39,011 nt of DNA from Chthoniobacterales bacterium (lineage in GTDB: Bacteria > Verrucomicrobiota > Verrucomicrobiia > Chthoniobacterales > JAATET01), in the NCBI GenBank assembly GCA_015655545.1, contig JAATET010000007.1, positions 1-39,011 on the forward strand. The letters run 5' to 3'. Below are positions 11,746 to 20,794 of this stretch, one piece after another. How positions within the stretch are numbered: the first letter of the stretch is position 1; every line of letters begins with the position of its first letter. The notes beneath the pieces are model-generated. The model did no database searches, had not been told where the DNA came from, and worked only from the letters and a program-made list of their open reading frames with translations. The translations under genes were made by a program, and so were the position numbers.

Positions 11746-13842
11746 ATGAAACATAGCCTCTTCCTCGTTCCGATCGCCAGTGAGGTCGGACTGACGTCCG
11801 TCACGCTCGGGCTGCTGCGCGCTCTGGATCAGCGCGGACTTCGCGTCGCGTTCTTCAAGCCCGTCGGCCAGCAGGCCGATCACGAGCCGGAGCGATCCAC
11901 GCATTTTGTCCGCTCCACCTGCGCCCTGTCGCCCGCCGATCCGCTGGGCTTTTCGCATGCGGAGTCGATGGTCGCGGGCGGGCGCACGGACGAGCTGCTC
12001 AGCGAGGTGGTCCGGCGCTTTCACGAATCCTCCGCGGGCGCGGAACTCGTGATCGTCGAGGGCTTGGTGGCCACGCCCGAGCGGCCGTTTTGTTCCGTGA
12101 TGAATGCCGAACTCATTCGCGCGCTGGATGCGGAGATCGTGCTCGTCGGATCGGCCGACGCATTGCAGGAAGGGCGGCTGCGGGAGCAAATCGACCTCGC
12201 GGTGAAGCGTTACGTAAACGGCGACAGCACGCGCGTCATGGGCTGCATCCTTAACCGGCTGCGCCCTCACGACAAAGAGCCGGTGGAGGGCGCGATCGCC
12301 CGGGCCCGGGCCGCCTATGCCGAATAGCTGCCGGGCGCCCCCAGGCTGATCGGCGTGATCCCCGCGAACGAGCAGCTTGCGCAATGCCGCACGCGGGACA
12401 TCGCCCGCCATCTCGGCGCGGACATCATCACCGCTGGAGAAATCGACCGCCGCCGCGTGAAGAAAATCCATCTCATCGCGCGCACGGTGCCGAACATCAT
12501 GCACACGCTCCGGCCGGGAAATATTCTCGTCACGCCCGCCGATCGCGACGACGTGCTCCTCGCCGCGAGCATGGCCGCGGTGAAGGGAGTGCCGCTCGCC
12601 GGCCTCGTGCTCACCGGTGACACGCCGCTCGACGGAGCCGTTTTCACGCTCTGCAGCCCGGGCTTGTCCAGCGGGCTGCCCGTCCTCCGCGTGAAGACGA
12701 ATTCCTACGAGACCGCCCGTGAGCTCGATGCCATGAGCCCGCAGGTGCCCTCGGACGATCTCGAACGGATTCGCTGGACGATGGATTTCGTCGCGGAGCA
12801 TGTGGACTCCGCATGGATCGAGGCGCACTGCCGGCGCGAGGCCGAGCCGCGCATGTCGCCCGCCGCCTTTTGCCACGGCATCACCGAACGCGCCCGCGCC
12901 TTGAACCGCCGGATCGTGCTGCCGGAAGGCAGCGAGCCGCGCACCGTGCGGGCGGCGGCCATTTGCGCCGAGCGGGGAATTGCCCGCTGCATCCTGCTGG
13001 GCGATCCGGAAAAAATCCGCGAGACGGCAAGCGCGCAGGAGATTCAGCTGCCCCGCGGCGTCGAGATCATGGACGCGAACGCGGTGCGCGCGAATTACAT
13101 CGAGCCCATGGTGCAGCTGCGCCGCCACAAGCGGCTCTCCCCGCAAGCGGCCGCCGATCAGCTCGAGGATAACGTCGTGCTGGGCACGATGATGCTGGCG
13201 CTCGGCGAAGTGGACGGGCTCGTTTCCGGAGCGACGCATTCGTCGGCGAATACGGTGCGCCCGGCGTTGCAATTGATCAAAACCAAGCCGGGCGTGCGCT
13301 CGGTTTCCTCCGTTTTTTTCATGTGCCTCCCCGATCAAGTCGTCGTCTACGGAGACTGCGCCGTCGTGCCGGAGCCGGATGCCGGGACGCTGGCGGAGAT
13401 TGCGATCCAGAGCGCGGACTCGGCGCGGCAGTTCGGCATTCCGCCGCGGGTCGCGATGATCTCCTACTCGACGGGGAAAAGCGGCTCGGGCGCGGACGTG
13501 GAGAAAGTCCGGGAGGCGACCCGCATCGCGCACGAGCTGCGCCCCGATCTCCTGCTCGACGGCCCGCTGCAATACGATGCGGCGGCCACCGCGGACGTGG
13601 CCGAGAAGAAAGCGCCGGGGAGCCCGGTGGCCGGCCGCGCGACGGTCTTCGTGTTCCCCGATTTGAACACCGGGAATACGACCTACAAGGCCGTGCAGCG
13701 CAGCGCGAATGTGATTTCCATCGGCCCAATGCTGCAGGGGCTGCGCCGCCCGGTGAACGACCTGTCGCGCGGCGCGCTGGTGGAGGACATCATTTATACG
13801 ATCGCCCTCACGGCCGTGCAGTCCGCGCAGAGTGGATCATGA
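11746..13842 (+). CDS. pta: Phosphate acetyltransferase (long form), interrupted by an in-frame TAG at codon 194
   Basis: Phosphotransacetylase makes acetyl phosphate from acetyl-CoA. The frame has 698 sense-equivalent codons, like the three-domain E. coli Pta (714 aa). It has an N-terminal BioD-like domain (EVGLTSVTLGLLRAL, FFKPVGQ), a middle DRTGG-type domain (ILVTPADRDDVLLAA), and a C-terminal PTA domain from about residue 380 (RIVLPEGSEPRTVRAA, GLVSGATHSSANTVRPALQ, YDAAATADVAEKKAPGSPVAG). TAG at 12325-12327 falls in the linker after RARAAYAE, just before LPGAPRLIGVIPANE. Both sides are in the same frame. The catalytic domain lies after the stop. Internal re-initiation could give a domain 2+3 protein, but no strong site is evident. 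The 3' end overlaps the convergent dehydrogenase by 6 bp. Confidence 0.93.
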
Positions 13843-14967
13843 GACAGGCAGCTCCGGAACGATGGCGATCTTGAGGCCTTCCATGGCGATGTTGGTTTCC
13901 ATCGCCAGGTTGATGTCGGCGAGACGGAAAACGTGCGTGACGAGGCTTTCGATGGGAATGCCGATCCGGACGGGATGCCGGATCATTGCGATGGCCATGG
14001 GGTATTCCCCGGGCGTGTAAACCCACGAGCCGACGGCGGTGATCTCTTTTTTGCAGAGATCCTCGTGGGGGTTGATTGTGCATTCGCCGTTGTCCATGAA
14101 GAAACCGACTTCGCACAGGCCGCCGCCGCGCCGGACATATTTCCAAACCGCCGCGGCCGCCTCGGGCGAACCGGTGCATTGGAAGGCGAAGTCCGCGCCA
14201 CGGCCTTTCGTTTGCGCCCGCACCGCGGCGATGCGCGCGTCGGCATCGGCCGCGGTGATGTCGATCGTCGATGAAGCTCCCATGCGGCGGGCCGCCTCGA
14301 GGCGTTTCGGAACGCCGTCAATGGCGATGATCTTCTCGATGCCGAAGGCAAAGAGCGAGGCGACCATCATGAGGCCGATGGGGCCGCAACCCTGCACGAC
14401 AACGGTGCTGTCGAAGTTCAGCAGGCCGGTCGTCTTGGCCCGCTCGAGCGCATGCACGGTGACGGCCATCGGCTCGATGAGCACGCGTTGCTTGAGGCTC
14501 ATGCCCGTGACCTTGAAGACGGTCGAGCCTTCGCGAATGACGAGATGCGTCGCGAAATAGCCGTTGAGATGGCGGTCGGCGGAGTCGGGAATGAGTCCAT
14601 AGACTCCGAGGGCGTCGCTGAGATTCGAGCGCTCGGGGAAGTCCGCGGTGAACGGGCAGTCCGGCGGCACGAGCACCGAGGTGACAACCTGGTCGCCGAC
14701 TTGGAGGGGCTCACCCTGCGTGTCCCGGGTCACATTGCGGCCGAGGGCCACGATTGTTCCCGTGCCCTCGTGGCCGAGCACGACGGGAATCAGGCCAAAC
14801 GGATCGCGCTGGTATTCGTGAATGTCGGTGCCGCAGATCCCGCAGCCCTCGACGGCAAGAAGGATTTCGTCGTGGCCTGGCTCGGGGAGGTCAAACTCGC
14901 GGATCTCGATTTTTCCAGGCGCGACGAGGAGGCCGGCCGAGGCAATGTGGCTGTGGGTGGTGTTCAT
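13837..14967 (-). CDS. Zinc-dependent medium-chain alcohol/polyol dehydrogenase
   Basis: A 376-residue MDR-family NAD(P)-dependent dehydrogenase. The catalytic zinc region is GCGICGTDIHEY with GHEGTGTIVALG. The Rossmann motif is VVQGCGPIGLMMVASL, followed by an acidic IAID that favours NAD over NADP. The usual four-Cys structural zinc loop is missing: that stretch has a single Cys (PPDCPF), as in sorbitol- or threonine-dehydrogenase-like relatives. The substrate is not identifiable; a sugar alcohol or other sec-alcohol is likely. It is convergent with pta and divergent from the aldolase gene, from which 169 bp separate it. The sugar-aldolase and porin neighbours fit carbohydrate metabolism. 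Confidence 0.85.
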   Translation of the reverse strand: MNTTHSHIASAGLLVAPGKIEIREFDLPEPGHDEILLAVEGCGICGTDIHEYQRDPFGLIPVVLGHEGTGTIVALGRNVTRDTQGEPLQVGDQVVTSVLVPPDCPFTADFPERSNLSDALGVYGLIPDSADRHLNGYFATHLVIREGSTVFKVTGMSLKQRVLIEPMAVTVHALERAKTTGLLNFDSTVVVQGCGPIGLMMVASLFAFGIEKIIAIDGVPKRLEAARRMGASSTIDITAADADARIAAVRAQTKGRGADFAFQCTGSPEAAAAVWKYVRRGGGLCEVGFFMDNGECTINPHEDLCKKEITAVGSWVYTPGEYPMAIAMIRHPVRIGIPIESLVTHVFRLADINLAMETNIAMEGLKIAIVPELPVS

Positions 14968-15136
14968 TGCCGGACAGCGTAGCGCGCGGCGCGGGCCTTT
15001 GACCGACCGTTCCTTGGCGAGGACTTGCCTCTTTCTGCCGTGCGAATTTGAAACGGGGACAACTTTGACGAAGCAATTCGCAATCCGGGGAAGGTCGCGA
15101 CTTCGCAGGCAAGTTAGGTATCATGGCACCCAATTC

Positions 15137-16432
15137 ATGAATTTTTCTCTTCTTCACCCTCGTGATCACATCGTGGCGACAATGGATCGCATTTACTCCC
15201 GCGACATGACCACGACGTCGGGCGGCAACGTCTCCGTGCGCGATGAGAACGACGACATCTGGATCACTCCCGCACGGGTGGACAAGGGCAGCCTCTCCCG
15301 GAGCGACATCGTGCTGCGGCGGCCCGACGGCACCTTCGAGGGGAATCATCCGCCGTCATCGGAGCTGCCTTTTCACCTTCGGATTTACGAGGCGCGACCG
15401 GATGTCCGCGCGGTGATCCATGCTCATCCCGGAGCGCTGGTGAGCTTCAGTATCTGCAGCCGCGTGCCGGACACGCGACTCATTCCCGAGATCCGGAACC
15501 TTTGCGGCGATGTCGCGTTCGCGCCGTATGCGCTCCCCGGCAGCGAGCAGCTGGGCAAAAATATCGGCCTGGAGCTTGCCCGGGACGGGAAGCCGAGCTG
15601 CGTGGTGCTCGAGAATCACGGCGTAGTCGTCTGTGGCGGCGATCTGAATGCGGCATTCCAGCGATTTGAGACGCTCGAGTTCGCGGCGGAGATTCTTCTC
15701 GCGGCGCGGAGACTCGGCGACGTCCGCTATCTGGACGGCGGGGAGATCGATCTCTCGCGCCGGGCGGCCGAGCGCGTGCTGCCGGAGCGGGCGCAAACTC
15801 CTCCCACCAGCCTGGGCAAGGAGGCGCGTCGCCAGGTCTGCGAGTTTGCGCGCCGCGCCTATGCGCACCGGCTGGCCACGAGCACGGCCGGGAGCCTGTC
15901 CGCGCGCATCGAAGGAGATTCCTTTGTCATCACGCCGCGCCGTCTCGACCGCCTCGGGCTGGAGCCGGAAAATCTCGTAATCGTGAAGGAAGGCCGCTGC
16001 TGCGCGGGCCAGGAACCAAGCCGGGCGGCGACCTTGCATCGCACGATTTATCAGAAGCATCCGGAGATCAACGCGATCGTCAACGCGCTGCCGATCCATG
16101 CCACGGCCTTTAGCGTGACCGACACGCCGCTCGACACCCGCACGATTCCCGAAAGCTATCTTTTCCTGAAAGACGTGCGCACGATCCCCTTCGAGAAAAT
16201 CTACGCCGACGAGGAAGCGGTCGCGGCGGCAGTCGGGCCCGCGTATCCCGTGACGCTGCTGCAAAACAACGGGGCGCTCATCGCTGGCAGGACGATGCTC
16301 GATGCGTTCGATCGTCTGGAGGTGCTCGAAGCCACGGCCGCGGCGATTCTTCGTTGCAGCGTGCTCGGGCCGATCCATCCGATGTCGGACGAAGGAATTC
16401 GCGAACTGAACGCTGCTTTTCCGTCTGTCTGA
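15137..16432 (+). CDS. Tandem class II aldolase/adducin protein, second domain degenerate
   Basis: A 431-residue protein with two copies of the class II aldolase fold. Domain 1 (about 1-210) keeps the metal and catalytic set known from L-fuculose-phosphate aldolase: Glu76 in HPPSSE, His95 and His97 in IHAHPG, and His161 in ENHGVV. Domain 2 (about 225-431) aligns well, but the equivalents are Ala, Asn (VNALP), Leu and Asn (QNNGAL), so it should not bind the metal. The ATG at 15137 is chosen because family sequence begins there; the open frame upstream runs into the divergent promoter region. It is likely an aldolase or epimerase of a sugar phosphate, with the second domain in assembly or regulation. 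An OprB porin follows. Confidence 0.82.
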   Translation: MNFSLLHPRDHIVATMDRIYSRDMTTTSGGNVSVRDENDDIWITPARVDKGSLSRSDIVLRRPDGTFEGNHPPSSELPFHLRIYEARPDVRAVIHAHPGALVSFSICSRVPDTRLIPEIRNLCGDVAFAPYALPGSEQLGKNIGLELARDGKPSCVVLENHGVVVCGGDLNAAFQRFETLEFAAEILLAARRLGDVRYLDGGEIDLSRRAAERVLPERAQTPPTSLGKEARRQVCEFARRAYAHRLATSTAGSLSARIEGDSFVITPRRLDRLGLEPENLVIVKEGRCCAGQEPSRAATLHRTIYQKHPEINAIVNALPIHATAFSVTDTPLDTRTIPESYLFLKDVRTIPFEKIYADEEAVAAAVGPAYPVTLLQNNGALIAGRTMLDAFDRLEVLEATAAAILRCSVLGPIHPMSDEGIRELNAAFPSV

Positions 16433-16516
16433 GGAGGGCAAGGAAAGACAATATCGAGCGCTTTTCTCCCAAGGGACGGAGAGCCGGCCGCGGGCGGAAT
16501 TGAGAGATTGGACGCA

Positions 16517-16533
16517 CGGGCCAGACCGGCCCG
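16517..16533 (+). promoter_or_regulatory. Leader hairpin directly upstream of the oprB start
   Basis: CGGGCC (16517-16522) and GGCCCG (16528-16533) form a perfect 6-bp GC stem with a 5-base loop, ending four bases before the oprB ATG at 16538. No Shine-Dalgarno is visible. The hairpin could mask the ribosome entry site or end a short leader transcript. The structure is seen; the role is a guess. Confidence 0.35.
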
Positions 16534-16537
16534 ATTA

Positions 16538-17932
16538 ATGATCAGCAACCAACTCTCACACCGCCGTCGAACCCATCTCTTTTACCTCATCCTCGCGGGA
16601 TTGATCTTCGCGATCTTCTCCGCGCTGCACGCCGGGACATCCGCGGCCGCCGGGCCACAATTCTCGGATTGGTGGCAGGGAAAATACGCGAGCGGAAATT
16701 GGATGGGCGTGCGTGACTCGCTCGAGGCGCGCGGCATCGAGTTCAATGGAAATTGGAAAGGCACGTTTTACGGGATCACCGGCGGCGGCCTGCATTCGCC
16801 GCGCGGCGCGTTCGACGAGGAGTTGACGCTCGGCCTCACGATCGACTTCGGCAAGCTCGCTGGCATCCAGGGCCTCACCGCGCAGGGTGCGGTGCGCTAC
16901 CGCGATGGACGCAGCCCGAATACTTATGTCGGCGCCGGCAGCACCTTCAACCCCTCGCGTTATCAGAGCGGCCAGCAATGGCGCCTGATGCCGTTTTTCC
17001 TGACCTATACGACCCCGGAGCTCTTCGGCGTGAAGGAATTCCTGACCATCTCCGGCGGCTGGCAGAATGCCTACATGTTCTTCGCGGATCAGCCGGAATC
17101 GAAACTTTTCACGAACAACGCGATCGGGACCACCAAGGGCATCGGCGGCGCGAACGGGTTCCCGTGGAGCAGCAGCTATGCGGCGTGGGGCGGATTCGTC
17201 AAGATCAAGCCCTCCGATTGGTCCTACGCGATGGCGGGGCTTTACATGGCCATTCCCGACGAAATGGCGCTGTCGAACCACGGCCTCGCCCTCGCCGGCT
17301 ATGCCCCCGATCCGCAGGACAACGGCCTGTATTTCCTCGCCGAGACCGGCGTGACGCCGAAGCTCGGCCCGGCAAAACTGCCCGGCAAATATGCCTTCGG
17401 TTCCATCTACTGGGGCCTCGAGAACAAATCTTTCTACGGCCAGGCCTACGACCAGAAATACACGTTCTATTGGCAGGCCGATCAAATGCTCTTCCGCGAG
17501 CCTTCCGCTCCGGCGGTCGCGGCGAAGGATGGCGGTAAAAGCTTCAAGGAACCCGCCGTCGAGCCAAAGCTGAGCGAGCAGGGGCTCTATGCGTTCACGT
17601 TCCTCAACTACGCGCCGAAATACGACAACGCGCTGCCCTTCTACTTCCACACCGGCCTCGTCTACAAGGGCCTCATTCCCGGACGGGACAAGGATCAGCT
17701 CGGCGTCGCCTTCGGCTACGGCAACTACAGCTCCGACAAGATTTCCGCGGAGGAAGAGGCCGACGAAACCGTCCGGCAAACCTACGAGGCGGTGATCGAA
17801 GCCGACTACCGCGTGCAGCTCACGAAATTCACCTACGTCCAGCCATTCTGGCAATACATCATCCGCCCCGAAGGCACGGGCATGACGGCCAATGCCAATA
17901 TTTTCGGCCTGCACATGGGCGTGATTTTCTAA
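16538..17932 (+). CDS. OprB-family carbohydrate-selective porin
   Basis: A 464-residue outer-membrane beta-barrel protein predicted to let sugars through the outer membrane. The ATG at 16538 gives a classic signal peptide: positively charged SHRRRTH, a hydrophobic run (LFYLILAGLIFAIFSAL) and an Ala-rich cleavage region before GPQFSDWWQGKYASGNWMG. OprB traits are the W-G-x-R-like start of the mature part, many aromatic residues alternating through the barrel, and a terminal Phe (HMGVIF) for the assembly machinery. An upstream TTG start is possible but would spoil the signal peptide. It lies 105 bp after the aldolase gene and 9 bp before a Crp/Fnr regulator, consistent with a regulated sugar-uptake unit. 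Confidence 0.85.
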   Translation: MISNQLSHRRRTHLFYLILAGLIFAIFSALHAGTSAAAGPQFSDWWQGKYASGNWMGVRDSLEARGIEFNGNWKGTFYGITGGGLHSPRGAFDEELTLGLTIDFGKLAGIQGLTAQGAVRYRDGRSPNTYVGAGSTFNPSRYQSGQQWRLMPFFLTYTTPELFGVKEFLTISGGWQNAYMFFADQPESKLFTNNAIGTTKGIGGANGFPWSSSYAAWGGFVKIKPSDWSYAMAGLYMAIPDEMALSNHGLALAGYAPDPQDNGLYFLAETGVTPKLGPAKLPGKYAFGSIYWGLENKSFYGQAYDQKYTFYWQADQMLFREPSAPAVAAKDGGKSFKEPAVEPKLSEQGLYAFTFLNYAPKYDNALPFYFHTGLVYKGLIPGRDKDQLGVAFGYGNYSSDKISAEEEADETVRQTYEAVIEADYRVQLTKFTYVQPFWQYIIRPEGTGMTANANIFGLHMGVIF

Positions 17933-17941
17933 CCCGCTTTT

Positions 17942-18736
17942 ATGAACACGCCATCACCCGCCGCTTCGCCCCGTCCCAATGATCGACCGACCATTCCCAC
18001 AGCATCCGCCGCGAGCCGTGGCGTCTCGGAATTCCGCACCGAAGCCTTGCGCTATTTTCTGCGCCAGTGCGCGCCGTTTCGCAATCTCCCGGAAGCGGAC
18101 CTGCGGGATCTGGCGGCAGTCGCCATCGTGAAACCGCTCGGAAAGGACGGCTATCTTTTCCACCGGGCGGATCTCGCGACGGGATTATATTTCGTGCGCC
18201 GCGGGATCGTGAATCTCCACCGCGTCGCGATGGACGGGCGCGAGGTGGTCATCCATTTCTATCGCGAGGGCGAGCTGCTCGTGGAGATGCCCAACGAAAT
18301 GGGAGAGGGCTGTCCGGCCGATGCGCGTGCGGTGGTGGACTCGGAGATCGTCTTGATCCCCTGGCGGGATTTCGCCGAAAAATGCCGGCATATGCCCGAC
18401 CTCGCCCTGCAACTGCTTTCGACCGTGGAGCGGCATGTTCACGATCTCGCGACGTCCTTCGAAGACTTTGTTTCCTCGGATAGCGTAACGCGTTTCGTTC
18501 ACTGGCTGTTGCGGCGCTGCACGGGGACGACCGCGACCGTGGAAATCGATCTCGGCACCACCAAGCGCATCCTCGCCAGCGAGCTCGGCGTGCGGCAGGA
18601 AACGCTCTCGCGAACGTTCCGACAGCTGAGCGAGTCCGGTTATCTCGTGGTCCGCGGACGACGGATCATCGTGAAAGATCAGCAGGCTTTGCGGTCCGAT
18701 TGGACGGACCGGGAGCTCTGCGCAGCGGCGGCCTGA
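17942..18736 (+). CDS. Crp/Fnr-family transcription regulator
   Basis: A 264-residue cytosolic regulator with an N-terminal cyclic-nucleotide-binding-like beta roll (about residues 45-150), a long dimer helix, and a C-terminal winged helix (about 205-245). The recognition helix contains E220-T-L-S-R224, the same E-x-x-S-R pattern FNR uses to read TTGAT half sites. The N-terminus has no FNR-type cysteine cluster (only one Cys, residue 43), so it does not sense oxygen through an FNR Fe-S cluster; its ligand is unknown. It follows the oprB gene by 9 bp. It is a candidate reader of the TTGAT-type palindromes upstream of nrdD and between pdxH and sufS. The last 71 bp overlap the convergent FeoB-associated gene. 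Confidence 0.88.
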   Translation: MNTPSPAASPRPNDRPTIPTASAASRGVSEFRTEALRYFLRQCAPFRNLPEADLRDLAAVAIVKPLGKDGYLFHRADLATGLYFVRRGIVNLHRVAMDGREVVIHFYREGELLVEMPNEMGEGCPADARAVVDSEIVLIPWRDFAEKCRHMPDLALQLLSTVERHVHDLATSFEDFVSSDSVTRFVHWLLRRCTGTTATVEIDLGTTKRILASELGVRQETLSRTFRQLSESGYLVVRGRRIIVKDQQALRSDWTDRELCAAAA

Positions 18737-18887
18737 CTCCAGGGACGCCGCCCGCCGCCGGGACGCCCGGGGGGGCGACAAAGCGGCAATCGCCGCACCG
18801 GCAGCGGCTCGCGCGGAGCTGCCTCCATGCGAGATACAAGATGGCCGCGAGGATCAGGCCCTGAGCGGCGCAGGATTGCCAGTTCAT
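18666..18887 (-). CDS. FeoB-associated Cys-rich membrane protein
   Basis: A 73-residue protein with a short N-terminus, one membrane helix (about residues 8-22, LILAAILYLAWRQL) and then a Cys cluster CRCGDC, followed by a Pro/Arg-rich tail. This is the layout of the small FeoB-associated Cys-rich membrane family found after feoB. Its ATG overlaps the feoB stop by ATGA, so translation is probably coupled. The tail runs 71 bp antisense into the convergent crp-type gene and is longer than usual for the family (about 40-60 aa). The role is presumably an accessory or metal-handling partner of FeoB. Confidence 0.72.
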   Translation of the reverse strand: MNWQSCAAQGLILAAILYLAWRQLRASRCRCGDCRFVAPPGVPAAGGVPGVRPPLRRAPGPSNRTAKPADLSR

Positions 18888-20794
18888 TGGAAACCGAGCA
18901 GGCGGCCGCCCTGGTAAACAAGCAGACTCGCGCCGTAGGCGAGCACCGTCATGTAGGCGAACTGGAAGACGGGCCAGCGCCAGCTATTCGTTTCCCGTCG
19001 CACCACGGCCAGCGTGCTCATGCATTGCATCGAAAGGACGTAGAAGACCATCAGGCCCACGCAGACGAGCGGCGTGTAAACCGGCGAGCCATCGCTTCGT
19101 TTTTCCGCGCGCAGCGCGTCGCACAACGTGGCTCCGCCGCCCTCCCGCTCGTCGCCGAGATTGTGCACGATCGCCATGGTCCCCACGAATGCCTCACGAG
19201 CCGCAAACGACGCGATGAGACCGATGCCAATTTTCCAGTCGTAGCCGAGCGGTCGGATCACCGGCTCCAGCGCGTGGCCCATGCGCCCGGCGAGGCTGGC
19301 GGAAAGCGCCTCCGCGGGTGGAGTGTCGGGCTGCGAGGGCTTGGGATACGTCATCGACGCCCAGAGCACGATGGACAAGGCGAGGATCATCGTGCCGGCG
19401 TGCGTGATGAAGATCCGCCCGCGTTCCCACATCCGGAGCAGCGTGTTTTTCAAGGAGGGAAACCGATAGGGCGGCATCTCGAGCAGCAGCATCGAGGGGC
19501 CGCCGCGGAACATCGTGCGCTTGAGCAGCCAGGCCATTCCGAACGCGGCCACGACACCCAGGATATACATGGACAGCATGATGCCCGCCTTGGTCCAGGT
19601 ACTCCCCGCGCCGGCCGGCAGGAGCACGGCGATCATGAGCGCGTAAACGGGCAGTCGCGCCGAGCAGCTCATGAGCGGGCAGATAAGGATGGTCGCGAGC
19701 CGGTCGCCGCGGTTTTCGATCGTGCGGGCGGCCATCACGCCCGGAATGGCGCAGGCGAACGAGCTGAGCAGCGGAATGAACGACTTGCCGTGCAGTCCCA
19801 CGATGGCCATGAGGCGATCCATGATGAACGCGCCCCGCGCCATGTAGCCGCTGTCCTCGAGCAGCCCGAGGAAGAAAAAAAGAATGAGAATTTGCGGCAG
19901 GAAAACGATCACCCCGCCCACGCCCGCAACCACGCCATCGACCAGCAGGCTGCGAAGATCGCCCGCCGGCATGCGACCGCCCAGCCATTCGCCGGCGAAC
20001 GCGGTGCCCGACTCGATCCATTCCATCGGCCATGCGGCGATACGGAAGATCGAGTAGAAAAGAAGGGCCATCAGCGCGAGGAAGAAAACCCAGCCCCAGA
20101 CGCGATGAGTGAGCACGGCGTCCATGCGATCGGTGAGCGTGCGTCGCGGGGACTCCGGGCGTCGCACGGCGCCGGAGCACACCTGGTAGATCCAGCCATA
20201 GCGATCTTCCACGCTGGAGCCGGCAATCGCGGCGCGGTGCGGCGTGGCGATCGCCTGCGCGAGCCTCGCCTTTAGCTCCACCAGGCCTTTTCCCCTCGAT
20301 GCGACCATGGGAATGACCGGCAGGCCAAGCTGCTGCTCGAGTGCGCCGGGATCGATGCGGATGCCCTTTTGCTCCGCGACATCGATCATGTTTAGCGCGA
20401 CGATGACGGGCATGCCGAGATCCGCGATCTGGCTGGTGAAGTAAAGATTGCGTTCGAGATTCGAAGCATCCACCACGCTGATCACGGCGTCGGGACGCCG
20501 GGTGTCGGAGCGGCGGCCAAGCAGCACATCGCGTGCGATGGCCTCGTCGGGGCTTTGCGCTTCGAGGCTGTAGCTGCCGGGGAGGTCGAGCGCCTCCATG
20601 GGCTCGCCATGCATGCCGGTGAATCGCCCCGTCTTTTTTTCAACGGTCACGCCGGGATAGTTTGCGACCTTTTGCCGGAGGCCGGTAAGGGCGTTGAAGA
20701 GCGTGCTCTTGCCGCTGTTCGGATTTCCCGCCAGCGCGATGAGGCTCGAGCGGCGCGCCGTTCGAGGCGAAGGAAGAACGTCTCCGCCGATCAT
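18884..20794 (-). CDS. feoB: Ferrous iron transport protein B
   Basis: A 636-residue inner-membrane Fe(II) transporter with an N-terminal G domain: G1 is GNPNSGKS (residues 23-30), a Thr-containing YPGVTVEK switch I, G3 is DLPG (70-73), G4 is NMID, and a G5-like ASRGKG. The membrane part follows with Gate motifs, including LSSFACAIPGVMAAR and ICPLMSCSARLPVY. It is shorter than E. coli FeoB (773 aa), as in many other phyla. Its start overlaps the stop of the radical-SAM/FeoA gene by ATGA, and its stop overlaps the small Cys-rich partner in the same way. Its place in the nrdD operon ties Fe(II) import to anaerobic growth. Confidence 0.95.
   Translation of the reverse strand: MIGGDVLPSPRTARRSSLIALAGNPNSGKSTLFNALTGLRQKVANYPGVTVEKKTGRFTGMHGEPMEALDLPGSYSLEAQSPDEAIARDVLLGRRSDTRRPDAVISVVDASNLERNLYFTSQIADLGMPVIVALNMIDVAEQKGIRIDPGALEQQLGLPVIPMVASRGKGLVELKARLAQAIATPHRAAIAGSSVEDRYGWIYQVCSGAVRRPESPRRTLTDRMDAVLTHRVWGWVFFLALMALLFYSIFRIAAWPMEWIESGTAFAGEWLGGRMPAGDLRSLLVDGVVAGVGGVIVFLPQILILFFFLGLLEDSGYMARGAFIMDRLMAIVGLHGKSFIPLLSSFACAIPGVMAARTIENRGDRLATILICPLMSCSARLPVYALMIAVLLPAGAGSTWTKAGIMLSMYILGVVAAFGMAWLLKRTMFRGGPSMLLLEMPPYRFPSLKNTLLRMWERGRIFITHAGTMILALSIVLWASMTYPKPSQPDTPPAEALSASLAGRMGHALEPVIRPLGYDWKIGIGLIASFAAREAFVGTMAIVHNLGDEREGGGATLCDALRAEKRSDGSPVYTPLVCVGLMVFYVLSMQCMSTLAVVRRETNSWRWPVFQFAYMTVLAYGASLLVYQGGRLLGFQ

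Noticed and set aside
14822-15136. An N-terminal extension of the tandem aldolase.
   Set aside because: It overlaps the start of the divergent dehydrogenase and has no aldolase similarity; the ATG at 15137 fits the fold.
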